A stretch of DNA of 64,000 bases from Thermoanaerobaculales bacterium (GCA_025456145.1 JALOLD010000017.1:1-64000); one strand, 5' to 3'. Positions 47,266 to 56,833 are shown, counted from the first letter of the stretch. Program-made: numbers and translations. Notes: a model not told the origin generated them from the letters alone.

Positions 47266-49608
47266 TCAGTGAGGCCGTGACCTCGCGGCCGATCCGCCCG
47301 AGGAGGCGGACGACCTCGACGAGCCCGAGCCGCCGGAGGACCGTGGCGAGCCCGAGCTTGCGGACGACCGGCCGGGGGACGAGGAGGCCGGGGCCCGCGC
47401 CGATGACGACGGCGACGAGGATCGCCCGGACGGCGCCCCGCGGACTGACGGGGACGCCGTACCGGGGAACCCCGATCCCATGCTCCGGCTCGGCCGGCTC
47501 GGCGAGGTGCGGGGGACGATGACCGGTCGTGACGAGCTCACGGGAGAGCCCGGACGACCACCGCCGAGGCCGGGCGAGACCGGCTGTCGCACGAGGGGGG
47601 AGGAGGATGATCGAGCGCTCGGGAGGGATGAGGGGGTCCGAGCTCTCGGGAGGGTCGTGAGGCTGCGGCCGCCGGGCTCGGCGCCCGAGCCGCGCACCAG
47701 GGGCGAGCCGGTCGCCGGGGGCAGGCTGCGGCCGCTCGACGGGGCGCTCGAACCGGCCGACGGCGACCGCCCGCTGCCGCCCACCGACCCCGTACCGGGG
47801 ACGACCGGGCTTCGAGTGGTGTCGGCGCCGCCCGAGGAGACGGTCCGTCCGGGACGGTAGATGTTCGGCATGGTCGAGCGGTCGAAGGCCGAGCGCGAGC
47901 TCGCCGACGGGGCGAGCGGCGAGCGGCTGTCGACCGAGAGGGCGGGGGCGCCGCCGGCGGCCGGCGCGCCTCCGGCCCCGCGATCGGCGGAGCGGGTCGC
48001 TGAGACGGTGGTCTGGGCCGAGCTCCGGCCGAGCTCGGCGAGCGAGGTCGGCTGGACCAGCCGGTCGATGTCCTCGCGGCTCAGGCTCGGGTCGCGGGCC
48101 ATCACCCGGGTGATGTCGCGGTCGGTCCGCGCCCCGACATCGGCGAAGCTGCGCGCGAGCTCGTCCGCGGTCCTCGCGGCGGCCGGCGAACGGGTGGTCA
48201 GGGGGCCGGTGACGACGACGCCGGTCGCGTCGGCGTGGGCCGCCATGACCCGGTCGCCGGGCTGGACCAACCGCGACAGGTGCTCGCTCGAGAAGTCGTC
48301 GGCGGCGACGACGTTCCAGCCGGCGCGGTCCATCTCGGCGACCCGGACGTGACCGGTGAAGTCGGCGGCGGCACGGCCTTCGGCGGTTGCCCGGGCGGCG
48401 CCGTTCGAGGGCGTCTGCCGGCGGCCGCCGCCGCTCGCGTCGGCGCCGGCGCGGACCATCGGGTCGGGGGTCTGGCGTCGGCCCGCGTCGCCCGGAGCGA
48501 CGCCATCGCGCGGCGGAATGACGTTGCCGCGGGGCGGCCGCGGCTGTCCCGGGCCGGGCGGCGGCGGGGAGCTGCCCCAACCCCAGCCCCAGCCCCAGCC
48601 GGGGTAGGCGCCCCAGCACCAGGAGTTGTAGAAGCCCCATGGGCACCAGCTGACGAAGCCGGGCCACCAGCACCAGCTGACCCAGGCCGGGCTCCACACC
48701 GAGCCCCAGCCCCAGACCCAGCCGAAGCCGGGGGCGATGTACCACGAGCCGTAGTGGTAGGGCAGCCAGCCCCACGGCTCGTAGGACAGCCACGACCAGC
48801 CGGTCGAGGTCCAGTACCAGCGGCCGGCGGTGAAGGGCCGCCAGTCGGCGCCGACCGCCGGCTGCCAGGCCCAGCTCTCGTTCGAGTCGACCCACACCCA
48901 GTCGCCGTAGCCGTCGAGGATCGCGGCCTCGCGGGCGTAGCGCTCGTCGACGAACTGCTCGCTCTCGCTGTCATAGACCTGGCGACGCTGCTCGACCCAG
49001 CGGGCGAAGTCGTCGCCCCAGGTCAGGTGGGGCTCGACGCCGAGCACCTGCCCGTCGCGCACCTCGGCGGCGGTGGCCGGCTGGACGAGGACCCCGCCCG
49101 AGGTGGTCGCAGCCTCGGCCTGGCCCTCCCAGACCTCGATCCGGAGCCCGCCCGAGCGCAGGACCTCGACCCGGTAGATCCCCTGCTCGCGCAGGTAGAC
49201 GGTGGCGCCCGAGCTGTCGATCCGGGTCGGCTCGGCGGTGAGGCTGTAGGGAGGGACCTGCAGGATCATCGCGCCGTCGACCAGATAGAGCACGGTCCGC
49301 TCGCCCCCGATGTCGCGGCTGAAGGCCACCGCGTCGAGGCTGAGGGTCGTGTACTGGTCGAGCCAGACGATCCCGCCGTCGGCCAGGATGACCTCCATCC
49401 TCGCCTCGCGGGCGGTGTCGACCCGGTCGCCGACCACGAGCGGCATGTTGGTGACGGCCTCGATGTCGTCGCCCGCCGCGGCCGGCCGGATCGTCGCGTA
49501 GCGTTCGAGATAGGCGATGTAGCTCAGCGAGGTCAGCTCGTCCTCCCCAGAGGCCACGAGCGGGGCCGCCAGCGTGAAGATCAGGGCTGCTGTCGCGAGC
49601 GTCTTCAT
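47266..49608 (-). CDS. Exported FecR-domain protein with Trp-rich DUF6600 region and low-complexity tail
   Basis: A 780-residue protein from ATG 49608 (GGGAGG upstream). A signal peptide ends near residue 20. A FecR-like beta domain spans about 50-180 (VVGDRVDTAREARMEVILADGG, LYLVDGAMILQVPPY). Residues about 235-355 are extremely rich in Trp, Gly and Tyr (ADWRPFTAGRWYWTSTGW, EPWGWLPYHYGSWYIAPGFG), the DUF6600 type. The last 180 residues are Ser/Arg/Pro/Gly low complexity without domains. Probably envelope-bound; function unknown. It follows the thioredoxin-like lipoprotein gene by 74 bases on the same strand. Confidence 0.78.
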   Translation of the reverse strand: MKTLATAALIFTLAAPLVASGEDELTSLSYIAYLERYATIRPAAAGDDIEAVTNMPLVVGDRVDTAREARMEVILADGGIVWLDQYTTLSLDAVAFSRDIGGERTVLYLVDGAMILQVPPYSLTAEPTRIDSSGATVYLREQGIYRVEVLRSGGLRIEVWEGQAEAATTSGGVLVQPATAAEVRDGQVLGVEPHLTWGDDFARWVEQRRQVYDSESEQFVDERYAREAAILDGYGDWVWVDSNESWAWQPAVGADWRPFTAGRWYWTSTGWSWLSYEPWGWLPYHYGSWYIAPGFGWVWGWGSVWSPAWVSWCWWPGFVSWCPWGFYNSWCWGAYPGWGWGWGWGSSPPPPGPGQPRPPRGNVIPPRDGVAPGDAGRRQTPDPMVRAGADASGGGRRQTPSNGAARATAEGRAAADFTGHVRVAEMDRAGWNVVAADDFSSEHLSRLVQPGDRVMAAHADATGVVVTGPLTTRSPAAARTADELARSFADVGARTDRDITRVMARDPSLSREDIDRLVQPTSLAELGRSSAQTTVSATRSADRGAGGAPAAGGAPALSVDSRSPLAPSASSRSAFDRSTMPNIYRPGRTVSSGGADTTRSPVVPGTGSVGGSGRSPSAGSSAPSSGRSLPPATGSPLVRGSGAEPGGRSLTTLPRARTPSSLPSARSSSSPLVRQPVSPGLGGGRPGSPVSSSRPVIVPRTSPSRPSRSMGSGFPGTASPSVRGAPSGRSSSPSSSARAPASSSPGRSSASSGSPRSSGGSGSSRSSASSGGSAARSRPH

Positions 49609-49682
49609 GTCGAACCTCCCGGTCGGCCCGAGAGATTGCAACGATCGTGCCACTCCGGGGCCGTCCGGCGGTCGGCCGACGC

Positions 49683-50177
49683 TCAACCGGTCTGGAGGAT
49701 CTCCCGCACCGTCTCGGCGAACTTGGCCGGCGGGAGGTAGCCGTCGATCCGGCCGCGCTCGACGCCGTCGGGCGAGAGCACGAGCACCGTCGGCAGGCTC
49801 TCCACCCGGTGGACGTCGGACAGCTCCCGGCCGTTGCCGTCGACGTCGAGGATCAGCGGCACCGTCGACCCGGCGAGCAGCGTCCGGACCTCGGCGTCGC
49901 GGTAGGTCGTCGTCTCGAGCTTCTTGCACCAGACGCACCAGGAGGCCCCGAAGCTGACGAGCACCGGCTTGCCCTCGCCCTTGGCCCGGGCGAAGGCGGA
50001 CTCCCAGCTCTCCTCCCAGGCGAGCTCGGCGGTGTGGGACGAGACGACCTCGACCGCCGTCGAGGCCGGCGGGTCGACGGCGGGACCCGCGCCGCAGGCG
50101 GTGAGCGCGACCGCCGCTACGAGCGTCGTCGCGATGAGGGTGGTCGTGGTCGTCCGGTCCGAAGCTGCGAGTCGCAT
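49683..50177 (-). CDS. Thioredoxin-like lipoprotein
   Basis: A 164-residue protein with lipobox LTAC (Cys28). The thioredoxin fold has the active site CVWC in FGASWCVWCKKLE at about residues 78-90, and the cis-Pro in ESLPTVLVL. It resembles the periplasmic DsbD gamma or thioredoxin_7 domains. It probably works on envelope disulphides. GGGAGGCCCC precedes the ATG. The Cys- and Trp-rich FecR protein downstream contains cysteines and may be a client. Confidence 0.85.
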   Translation of the reverse strand: MRLAASDRTTTTTLIATTLVAAVALTACGAGPAVDPPASTAVEVVSSHTAELAWEESWESAFARAKGEGKPVLVSFGASWCVWCKKLETTTYRDAEVRTLLAGSTVPLILDVDGNGRELSDVHRVESLPTVLVLSPDGVERGRIDGYLPPAKFAETVREILQTG

Positions 50178-50305
50178 GGGGCCTCCCGTCGGCGCTGGCG
50201 ATCATATCACCATTTAGGCATAGAGTATGTCGAGGGCCCGCCACCGGTAACAGCGCGATTCCACGCCGGGTTGCGCGCCGCAGACCGCGGTGCCATCATC
50301 CGCCC

Positions 50306-51535
50306 ATGCCGCGGAGCACCCTGTCGCTGTTCCACCGGATCGAGCACGCCCTCGAGACCATCGCCCTCGGCTCGACGCCCCTCGAGACGATCCGCGACAC
50401 CGCCGAGTTCATCGCCGCCAACTTCGCCGACGACCTGGGGATCCGGGGCGGCCGGGTCTACGCCCACACCGACGGCAGCTACGAGCTTGTCGAGGGCTTC
50501 GGCGAGGCGAACGACGCGCCGATCGGGCTGCGGGTGTGGCGGACCTACGCCCCCTTCGAGGAGATGCTCGACACCGGGCTGGTGGTCATGAACCGCGGCG
50601 ACGCGCGTCTCGACCAGAACCTCGAGAAGGAGCTCGGCACCCGCGAGTACTTCGCCGCAATCGCGGTCGCCGACGGTCAGTACGTGCTGTCCTTCGACGT
50701 CGACGAGCCGGGCGAGGACTCGGGCGAGCTCCACGGGACCCTCAACATCGTCCGCCTCGCGATCAACCAGAAGCTCCGCGAGGAGCGGATGGTCTCGCTC
50801 ATGGAGGACGCCCGGCAGATCCAGAACTCGATCCTGCCGCGCCACCTGCCGCGGCCCGGCGACTTCGAGATCGCCGCCCGGAGCGTCGCCGCCGAGATCG
50901 TCGGCGGCGACTTCTACGACGTCATCGTCCTCGACGACCAGGTGTTCGACCTGGTGATCGCCGACGCCGCCGGCCACGGTCTGCCCGCGGCGCTCCAGGT
51001 TCGCGACGTCTTCACCGGGCTGCGCATGGGCCTGTCGCGCGAGTTCAAGCTGAGCCGCACCATCGAGCGCCTCAACCGGATCATCCACCGCAGCCGCCTC
51101 GCCACCAAGTTCGTGTCCCTGGTGGTCCTCGAGATCGAGATCGCGGGGACGGTGATCTACTGCAACGCCGGCCATCCGCGGCCGATCCTGATGCACGCCG
51201 ACGGCTCGGTCGACCGGCTGCACATGGGCGGGCCGATCCTCGGTCCGATCCCCGACGCCGCCTACTCGATCGGAATCCAGTGCCTGGCGCCCGGCGATCT
51301 GCTCGTCCTGTTCACCGACGGCGTCACCGAGGCCCGGTCCGGGGGCGGCGACGAGTACGGCACCGAGCGGCTGGTCCATATCGTGCGCACCGTCCGCCAC
51401 CGCGACCCGGCGGCGATCGTCGACCGGATCTTCACCGACATCGCCGAGTTCTCGCAGCGGACCCCGCCGGAGGACGACCAGACGGTGGTGGTCGCCAAGC
51501 GCCGGCTCGGCCCGCTCGGGGAGGCCCCCGCATGA
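50306..51535 (+). CDS. SpoIIE/PP2C-type serine phosphatase with N-terminal GAF-like domain
   Basis: A 409-residue protein. Residues 1-160 look like a sensor domain (GAF-like, with RVYAHTDGSYELVEGFG). The catalytic PPM/SpoIIE domain has QNSILPRHLP, IVGGDFYDV, DAAGHGLPAALQ, NAGHPRPIL, FTDGVTEA and DDQTVVV; the Asp and Gly residues bind two metals. RsbU-type enzymes dephosphorylate anti-sigma-factor antagonists in partner-switching. No RsbV or RsbW is nearby. A CATCAT -10 with a TG extension (50294-50299) lies 6 bases before the ATG, so the message is probably leaderless. Confidence 0.87.
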   Translation: MPRSTLSLFHRIEHALETIALGSTPLETIRDTAEFIAANFADDLGIRGGRVYAHTDGSYELVEGFGEANDAPIGLRVWRTYAPFEEMLDTGLVVMNRGDARLDQNLEKELGTREYFAAIAVADGQYVLSFDVDEPGEDSGELHGTLNIVRLAINQKLREERMVSLMEDARQIQNSILPRHLPRPGDFEIAARSVAAEIVGGDFYDVIVLDDQVFDLVIADAAGHGLPAALQVRDVFTGLRMGLSREFKLSRTIERLNRIIHRSRLATKFVSLVVLEIEIAGTVIYCNAGHPRPILMHADGSVDRLHMGGPILGPIPDAAYSIGIQCLAPGDLLVLFTDGVTEARSGGGDEYGTERLVHIVRTVRHRDPAAIVDRIFTDIAEFSQRTPPEDDQTVVVAKRRLGPLGEAPA

Positions 51536-52233
51536 TCGACTTCCGCGCCCGCGCGTTCTTCGACCTCGACGGCTTCGACCACGCCGCCCTGTTCGGCGCC
51601 GACGACCCGGTCTGGACCGCCCTCGGCGGGCGGCTCGTCGCCTACCTCGACGGCTGGACCGACTGGAGCATCGCCGGCGCGCTCCACCCCGGCGTCCACC
51701 TGCTCGGTGAGCGGATCTTCATCGCCCCGGGATGCTCGATCGAGCCCGGCGCGGTGATCGTCGGGCCGGCGATCATCGGGCCCGGCGCCTCGATCCGCAC
51801 CGGCGCCTATGTCCGGCAGCACGTCATCCTCGGCGCCGGCGCGCTGGTCGGCGCCCACTCCGAGGTCAAGGGCTCGATCCTCCTGCCCGGGGCCAAGGCG
51901 CCGCACCAGGCCTATGTCGGCGACTCGATCCTCGGCCGCGATGTCAACCTCGGCGCCGGCACGATCTGCTCGAACGTCAAGAACATCGGCCACGAGGTGA
52001 CCTTCCGGGCCGGCGACGAGGTCGTCCGGACCGGGCTCAAGAAGCTCGGCGCGGTGCTCGGCGACGGCTGCAAGACCGGCTGCAACACGGTGCTCAACCC
52101 GGGGGTCCTGATGGGCCCCGGGTCGGTGACCTACACCAACGCCAGCCTGCGCGGCGGCTACTACCCACCCGGCACCCTGGTCAAGGTCCGGCAGGAGCAG
52201 CGCCTCGTCGAGATGGACCGCCTGCGACGGTAA
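51532..52233 (+). CDS. Left-handed beta-helix (hexapeptide) acyltransferase-like protein
   Basis: A 233-residue protein. From about residue 50, hexapeptide turns of the type [LIV]-G-x-x-x-x repeat (IFIAPGCSIEPGAVIVGPAI, IRTGAYVRQHVILGAGALVG), then NLGAGTICSNVKN and LGAVLGDGCKTGCNTVLNPG, as in the C-terminal half of GlmU/nucleotidyltransferase-linked domains. No nucleotidyltransferase domain is present. The ATG overlaps the phosphatase stop codon (ATGA 51532-51535), so the two are coupled. Acetyl or acyl transfer to a sugar nucleotide is likely but unproven. Confidence 0.8.
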   Translation: MIDFRARAFFDLDGFDHAALFGADDPVWTALGGRLVAYLDGWTDWSIAGALHPGVHLLGERIFIAPGCSIEPGAVIVGPAIIGPGASIRTGAYVRQHVILGAGALVGAHSEVKGSILLPGAKAPHQAYVGDSILGRDVNLGAGTICSNVKNIGHEVTFRAGDEVVRTGLKKLGAVLGDGCKTGCNTVLNPGVLMGPGSVTYTNASLRGGYYPPGTLVKVRQEQRLVEMDRLRR

Positions 52234-52260
52234 CTCCCCGGCGGCGGCGGCCTCCGTTCC

Positions 52261-52293
52261 CGCGTCCGAGTCCGAGTCCGCGTCCGCGTCCGA
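52261..52293. repeat. Intergenic hexamer array (GTCCGM) at a convergent junction
   Basis: Five units of GTCCGA/GTCCGC run from 52261 to 52293, in the gap between converging genes 52234-52367. Only a short second copy of the word (CGCGTCCGC) occurs at 52359-52367. There is no clear long inverted arm. Confidence 0.6.
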
Positions 52294-52367
52294 TGTCAGC
52301 GGCAACGGCAGCTCCATGGACCGCAAGCCTCCAAGCCCTCACCGGCAGCTGCAACACCCGCGTCCGC

Positions 52368-54797
52368 CTACTCGGCGGTCGGGGTCGGCCTGAGGCGCTC
52401 GTCGGCGACCGCGATGGCCTGGCTGTCGGGCATCGGCTCGCCGGGCTTGGGCTCGTAGAAGGCGAGCTGGAACGGCCAGGGCAGGTCCTTGACCGGCACC
52501 TCCTGCTCGCGGCACGGCTCGTCGGGCTCGGTGCCGTCGAGAAAGGCCTCGAGGATGACGCCGGTTTGATACCGGCACGGCGGGACCGCGCGCTCGCCGA
52601 AGTCGGCGTCGACCGGGGTGAACACCACCCCGGGCGGAATCGGGAAGTCCTCGGCGCGGGTCGCCTCGTCGAGGGTCGCGAGGTACTCCTCCATGAAGGC
52701 GTTCCAGATCGGCTGGGCCGCCTTGGCGCCGGTCATCTTTTTGGCGATCGGCTCCTTGCGGTCGCGCCCGACCCAGACCCCGACGGTGATCCTCGGCGAG
52801 AAGCCGACGAACCAGGCGTCGGAGTAGTCGTCGGTGGTCCCGGTCTTGCCGGCGAGGTTGGCCTCGAGCGAGCGCGCCGAGACCCCGGTACCCCGCTCGA
52901 TGACCCCCCGAAGCACGTGCAGCGCGAGATAGGTGACGGGCGCCGGCATGACCGGCTCGACCGTCGGGTAGAACCGCTCGAGCAGCCGGCCGTCCCGGTC
53001 GAGCACCTCGGAGATGAAGTAGGGCTCGGGGCGCTCGCCGAGGTTGGCGATGGCGGCGTAGGCTTGTACCAGGTCGATGAGCCGCACGCCGAGCGAGCCG
53101 AGGGCGAGCGACGGGTAGGGGTGGATCTCGGTCGAGATGCCGAAGCGCCGCGCCGTCTCGACCACCCGGTCCGAGCCGACGAGCTGCTGGAGCTTGACCG
53201 CCGACGCGTTGTAGCTCATCTCGAGGGCCCGACGCAGGGTGGTGACGCCGTAGTAGACGTTGTAGTAGTTCCTGGGGCAGTAGGTCAGCTCGCCGGCGCC
53301 GTCGGGCAGCAGGAAGGGCCCGTCGAAGATCGTGTCGGCCGGGGTGTAGCCCTGCTGGAAGGCGGTCAGGTAGACGAAGGGCTTGAAGGTCGAGCCGCAC
53401 TGCAGGACCGCCTGGACCGACCGGTTGAACTCCGAGCGTGCGAAGTCGAAGCCGCCGACCATCGCGAGGATCGCCCCGGTCCGGTTGTCCATCGCGATCA
53501 GCGCGCCCTCGACCTCGGGCTCTTGGCGCAGCCCGACGGTGATCACCGCATCCGGCTCGGCGGGCAGCTCGTCGGGCAGCCGGACCAGGATCAGATCGCC
53601 GACGGTCAGCAGCCGCGCCATCGACGAGGCGCCGGTCCAGGCGGCGCCCTCCATGTCGATGAGCCCCACCCGGTCGCCGATGACCACCCGGGCCTCGCGA
53701 CGGTCGACCTCGGTGACCACCGCCTTGACCAGGCCGCGCGGCTCGAGCTCGAGGTTGCGCCACGACGGATGCTGGTACCCCTCGAGGCTCGCCAGGCCCT
53801 CGTCCTTGAGCAGGTTGGGCGGCTTGCGCCAGCCGATGTAGAGCATCTCGAGGTTGAGCAGCCCGTCGCGCACCGACCGCTCGGCGAGGCGCTGGAGATC
53901 GGGATCGAGGGTGAGGTGGACCTGGAGCCCTCCGGTGTACAGGGTCTCGGTGGTGTAGCGCTGCTCGATCTCCTTGCGGGCCTCCTCGACGAAGTAGGCG
54001 CCGGAGCCGACCCCGTCGCGGTGGAGCGCGACGGCGAGCGGCTCGGCGACCGCGGCGGCGTGGGCCTCGGGGTCGATGAAGCCGAGCTCGAGCATCCGGT
54101 CGAGCACCTTGTTGCGTCGGGCGAGGGCGCTGTCCGGGCGCTTGATCGGGTTGTAGAGGTTGTTGGCGCTCGGGATCATCCCGGCGAGCAGCGCCGCCTC
54201 GGCGAGGGTCAGGTCGACCGCCGGGTGGTCGAAGTAGAGCTGCGACGCCGCCTCGACGCCGTACGCACCGTGCCCGAAGAAGACCTGGTTGGCGTACATC
54301 GTGAGGATCTGGTCCTTGGAGTAGCGCTTCTCGATGTCGATGGCGAGCAGCGCCTCCTTGGCCTTACGGCTCAGGGTCCGCTCACGCTCCAGAAAGAGGT
54401 TGAGCGCGAGCTGCTGGGTCAGCGTCGAGGCGCCGCCGCGCGAGCCGATCTTGCGGTCGCGTAGGCTGTACCACGCCGCCCGCAGCACCGCCTTGGGGTC
54501 GACCCCGCCGTGGCTGTAGAAGTCGGCGTCCTCGATCGCGATGATCGCCTTCTTGAGGTGGTCGGGGATGTCCTCGGGATCGAGCTCGACCCGCTGCTCG
54601 ACCGCCCACGACGCCACCTCGGCGCCCTCGCGGTCGAAGACGTGGGTCGCGGTCGCCGGCCGGAAGCTCTCCAGGGCGTCGACCTGGGGGACGTGGAGGA
54701 ACTGGGCGACGACCCAGCCGGCGACCGCGCCGGCGACGACGCCGGCCGCCGCGCCGACGGCGACGAAGCCGAGCAGCCGGGGCAGCCTCCCGCTCAT
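52368..54797 (-). CDS. Class A penicillin-binding protein (PBP1-type)
   Basis: An 809-residue bifunctional peptidoglycan synthase. There is one N-terminal membrane anchor (LLGFVAVGAAAGVVAGAVAG). The GT51 glycosyltransferase shows EDADFYSHGGVDPKAVLRA (catalytic Glu), GASTLTQQLALN and KRYSKDQILTMYANQV. A transpeptidase domain follows with Ser in GSTFKPFVY, SYNASAVKL and KTGTTDDYSDAWFVG. It builds and cross-links cell-wall glycan. Start ATG 54797 is chosen over the longer frame because the anchor begins at once and TACCCT lies 6 bases upstream (leaderless). Confidence 0.93.
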   Translation of the reverse strand: MSGRLPRLLGFVAVGAAAGVVAGAVAGWVVAQFLHVPQVDALESFRPATATHVFDREGAEVASWAVEQRVELDPEDIPDHLKKAIIAIEDADFYSHGGVDPKAVLRAAWYSLRDRKIGSRGGASTLTQQLALNLFLERERTLSRKAKEALLAIDIEKRYSKDQILTMYANQVFFGHGAYGVEAASQLYFDHPAVDLTLAEAALLAGMIPSANNLYNPIKRPDSALARRNKVLDRMLELGFIDPEAHAAAVAEPLAVALHRDGVGSGAYFVEEARKEIEQRYTTETLYTGGLQVHLTLDPDLQRLAERSVRDGLLNLEMLYIGWRKPPNLLKDEGLASLEGYQHPSWRNLELEPRGLVKAVVTEVDRREARVVIGDRVGLIDMEGAAWTGASSMARLLTVGDLILVRLPDELPAEPDAVITVGLRQEPEVEGALIAMDNRTGAILAMVGGFDFARSEFNRSVQAVLQCGSTFKPFVYLTAFQQGYTPADTIFDGPFLLPDGAGELTYCPRNYYNVYYGVTTLRRALEMSYNASAVKLQQLVGSDRVVETARRFGISTEIHPYPSLALGSLGVRLIDLVQAYAAIANLGERPEPYFISEVLDRDGRLLERFYPTVEPVMPAPVTYLALHVLRGVIERGTGVSARSLEANLAGKTGTTDDYSDAWFVGFSPRITVGVWVGRDRKEPIAKKMTGAKAAQPIWNAFMEEYLATLDEATRAEDFPIPPGVVFTPVDADFGERAVPPCRYQTGVILEAFLDGTEPDEPCREQEVPVKDLPWPFQLAFYEPKPGEPMPDSQAIAVADERLRPTPTAE

Positions 54798-54849
54798 GGC
54801 CGTAGGGTAGCAGAGGCGCCGTGGCGCCGCGGCGGCGAAACCGTGGCGG

Positions 54850-56244
54850 CTACGGGGCGGTCGAGCTCCAGGCGGAGGTGGTGCCGTTCTCGAAGCCGTC
54901 GTCGAAGAGGAGGGACCACTCGCCATAGCCGATCTCGACCCGGTAGCCCTCGGCGGTGACCGAGTCGACGCAGATCAGGATCTGGTTGGCGGCGTCGTCG
55001 AAGCACTCGCCGGGCAGCCACATCGCCCCGGCGTCGGCGCCGTTGGCCGGGTCGACGAGGTCGACCAGCCAGGCCGGCTCCTGACGGCCCGGGTCGACCT
55101 CGTGGAGGATGACCGCGAAGCCCGGCAGGTTGCCGTCATAGCCGGTCCGGTCGCGGACCTCGACGGTGTAGAAGCGGGAGGAGCCGGGGATGACGACCCT
55201 GACGAGGTGGAGGTTGGCGGTCCCGGCGAGGGTCAGGTGGTCGATGTCGAAGGTCCGGTACCCGGCCGTCGAGACCGTCGTCTTGCGGGCCGCCGGGATC
55301 CACCCGAGGATGTCCTTGTGGTAGGAGATCGTGTGCTTGCCGACGGTTCCATAGGTCTGGTCGCTCAGGGCGTAGCCCCAGGAGTTGCTCATGACGTCCC
55401 ACGGGTTGTCATAGGGGTCGGAGTCGCCGTCGGCGTTGTTCGAGTGCGGCAGCCCGAAGGCGTGGCCCATCTCATGGCCGATCACCGCGACGTTGCGCCA
55501 GCCCCAGGGCGGCTCCCAGGTGACGCCCCCCCAGCCGCCCCAGGCGTAGGGCCCGAAGGTCTCGTTGAACATCAGGTTGATGCCGACATAGCTCGGGAGG
55601 TTGACGCTGCCCGAGGCCACCCCGGTGCAGTCGTCGTAGAGCGCGCCGAGCATGACACTGTAGTTGTTGCCGCTGATCATGTCGGTGTAGTGCGACCGGT
55701 TGTGTGGCAGGGTGAACCAGCCCGCGGCGGTCGAGCCGACGACGTCGACCATGTCGTAGGACTGGGCCCGCCAGTAGTGGTCGAGGCCCGGCATCACGTT
55801 GGCGTACATGCCCTGGAAGTAGCTCAAGCCCTCGGAAGGCAGAGCGACATCCGGGAAGGCGCACATCAGCGAGACATAGGGGTAGGACCCCGAGGCATCC
55901 GGAAACCCGCCGCCGGCGAGGGGCTCGAGGGCGAGCGGCCGGACCGGCGACCCGCCGCCGCCCGACGGCAGCAGCACCCGCACCCGGGCGCCGGCCACCG
56001 CGCCCGGACCGCCGAGGCCGGCGAGGTCGTCGGCGTCGAGCCCGAGGTCGAGCCGCCGGCCGTCGTCGAGGGCGAGGCTCGCCGCGGTCAGCGACGGCGC
56101 CGCAACGCCGGCCTCCGGTGTGCTCCAGGCCACCAGCAGGGTCCCCTCGACCCACCCGCCGTTCTCGGCCGACGCAGATGACGGGGCGGCCGCGAGCAGC
56201 GAGGTCAGTCCAACGAGGCACAGCGTCACGCATCTGGTCGTCAT
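54850..56244 (-). CDS. Secreted metzincin-type zinc metallopeptidase with DGFENG tag
   Basis: A 464-residue exoprotein with signal peptide (residues 1-26). The metzincin zinc motif HEMGHAFGLPH (HExxHxxGxxH) is complete, with a Met-turn WDVMSNSWG about 30 residues on. N-terminal 120 residues are a pro- or beta-domain. The C-terminus is LFDDGFENGTTSAWSSTAP, matching the tag on other exoproteins here. It resembles Gly-simon/M6-like or reprolysin-like secreted peptidases. It lies upstream of the PBP gene on the same strand with a 52-base gap. Confidence 0.85.
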   Translation of the reverse strand: MTTRCVTLCLVGLTSLLAAAPSSASAENGGWVEGTLLVAWSTPEAGVAAPSLTAASLALDDGRRLDLGLDADDLAGLGGPGAVAGARVRVLLPSGGGGSPVRPLALEPLAGGGFPDASGSYPYVSLMCAFPDVALPSEGLSYFQGMYANVMPGLDHYWRAQSYDMVDVVGSTAAGWFTLPHNRSHYTDMISGNNYSVMLGALYDDCTGVASGSVNLPSYVGINLMFNETFGPYAWGGWGGVTWEPPWGWRNVAVIGHEMGHAFGLPHSNNADGDSDPYDNPWDVMSNSWGYALSDQTYGTVGKHTISYHKDILGWIPAARKTTVSTAGYRTFDIDHLTLAGTANLHLVRVVIPGSSRFYTVEVRDRTGYDGNLPGFAVILHEVDPGRQEPAWLVDLVDPANGADAGAMWLPGECFDDAANQILICVDSVTAEGYRVEIGYGEWSLLFDDGFENGTTSAWSSTAP

Positions 56245-56321
56245 CGACCGCTCCTTGGCTCGGCTTTCGACATGCCCCCCAGCTCATCGTAGGCGCCGGC
56301 GCGCCGCTAGGCGGTGATCTG

Positions 56322-56336
56322 TATCATGCACAGCCA
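56322..56336 (+). promoter_or_regulatory. Leaderless-type -10 before folK
   Basis: TATCAT (56322-56327) lies 8 bases before ATG 56336. No Shine-Dalgarno sequence is seen. Confidence 0.45.
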
Positions 56337-56833
56337 TGCTCCACGTCCTCGTCGGCCTCGGCGGCAACCTCGGCGACCCGCGCGCGGCCTTCGTCTCGGC
56401 GCTCGCCGGGCTCGCCGAGCATGGTGAGGTGGTCTCGACCTCGAGGCTGTGGCGGACCCGGCCGGTCGGGCCGGCCCAGCCCGACTACCTCAACGCGGTC
56501 GCCCGGATCGGCTGGCCCGGCGATCCGCGGTCGCTGCTCGCCCGCTGCCTCGAGCTCGAGACCGCCACCGGTCGCGTACGCGACGCGGCGTCGCGCTGGG
56601 GGCCCCGGCCCCTCGATCTCGACCTGCTGCTCGTCCGCGGGCTGGTGTGGCGCTCCCCGGACCTCGTCCTGCCCCACCCCCGGCTCGAGGGGCGCGCCTT
56701 CGCGCTGGCGCCGGCGGCCGAGGTCGCGGGTGATTGGGTCCACCCGCTGGTCGGCCGCACCCTCGCCGACCTCGCCGACGCCGCCCGGCGTGCCGACCCC
56801 GTGGCCCTCCTCGGCTGCGAGCCCTTCCCCTGA
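56336..56833 (+). CDS. folK: 6-hydroxymethyl-7,8-dihydropterin pyrophosphokinase
   Basis: A 165-residue HPPK. LVGLGGNLGDP, SRLWRTRPVGPAQPDYLNAV and RWGPRPLDLDLLL contain the ATP/metal Asp pair, and HPRLEGRAFALAPAAEVAG follows. It makes the pyrophosphorylated pterin for folate synthesis. The gene stands alone; folB and folP are not next to it. The fold is complete. Confidence 0.92.
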   Translation: MLHVLVGLGGNLGDPRAAFVSALAGLAEHGEVVSTSRLWRTRPVGPAQPDYLNAVARIGWPGDPRSLLARCLELETATGRVRDAASRWGPRPLDLDLLLVRGLVWRSPDLVLPHPRLEGRAFALAPAAEVAGDWVHPLVGRTLADLADAARRADPVALLGCEPFP

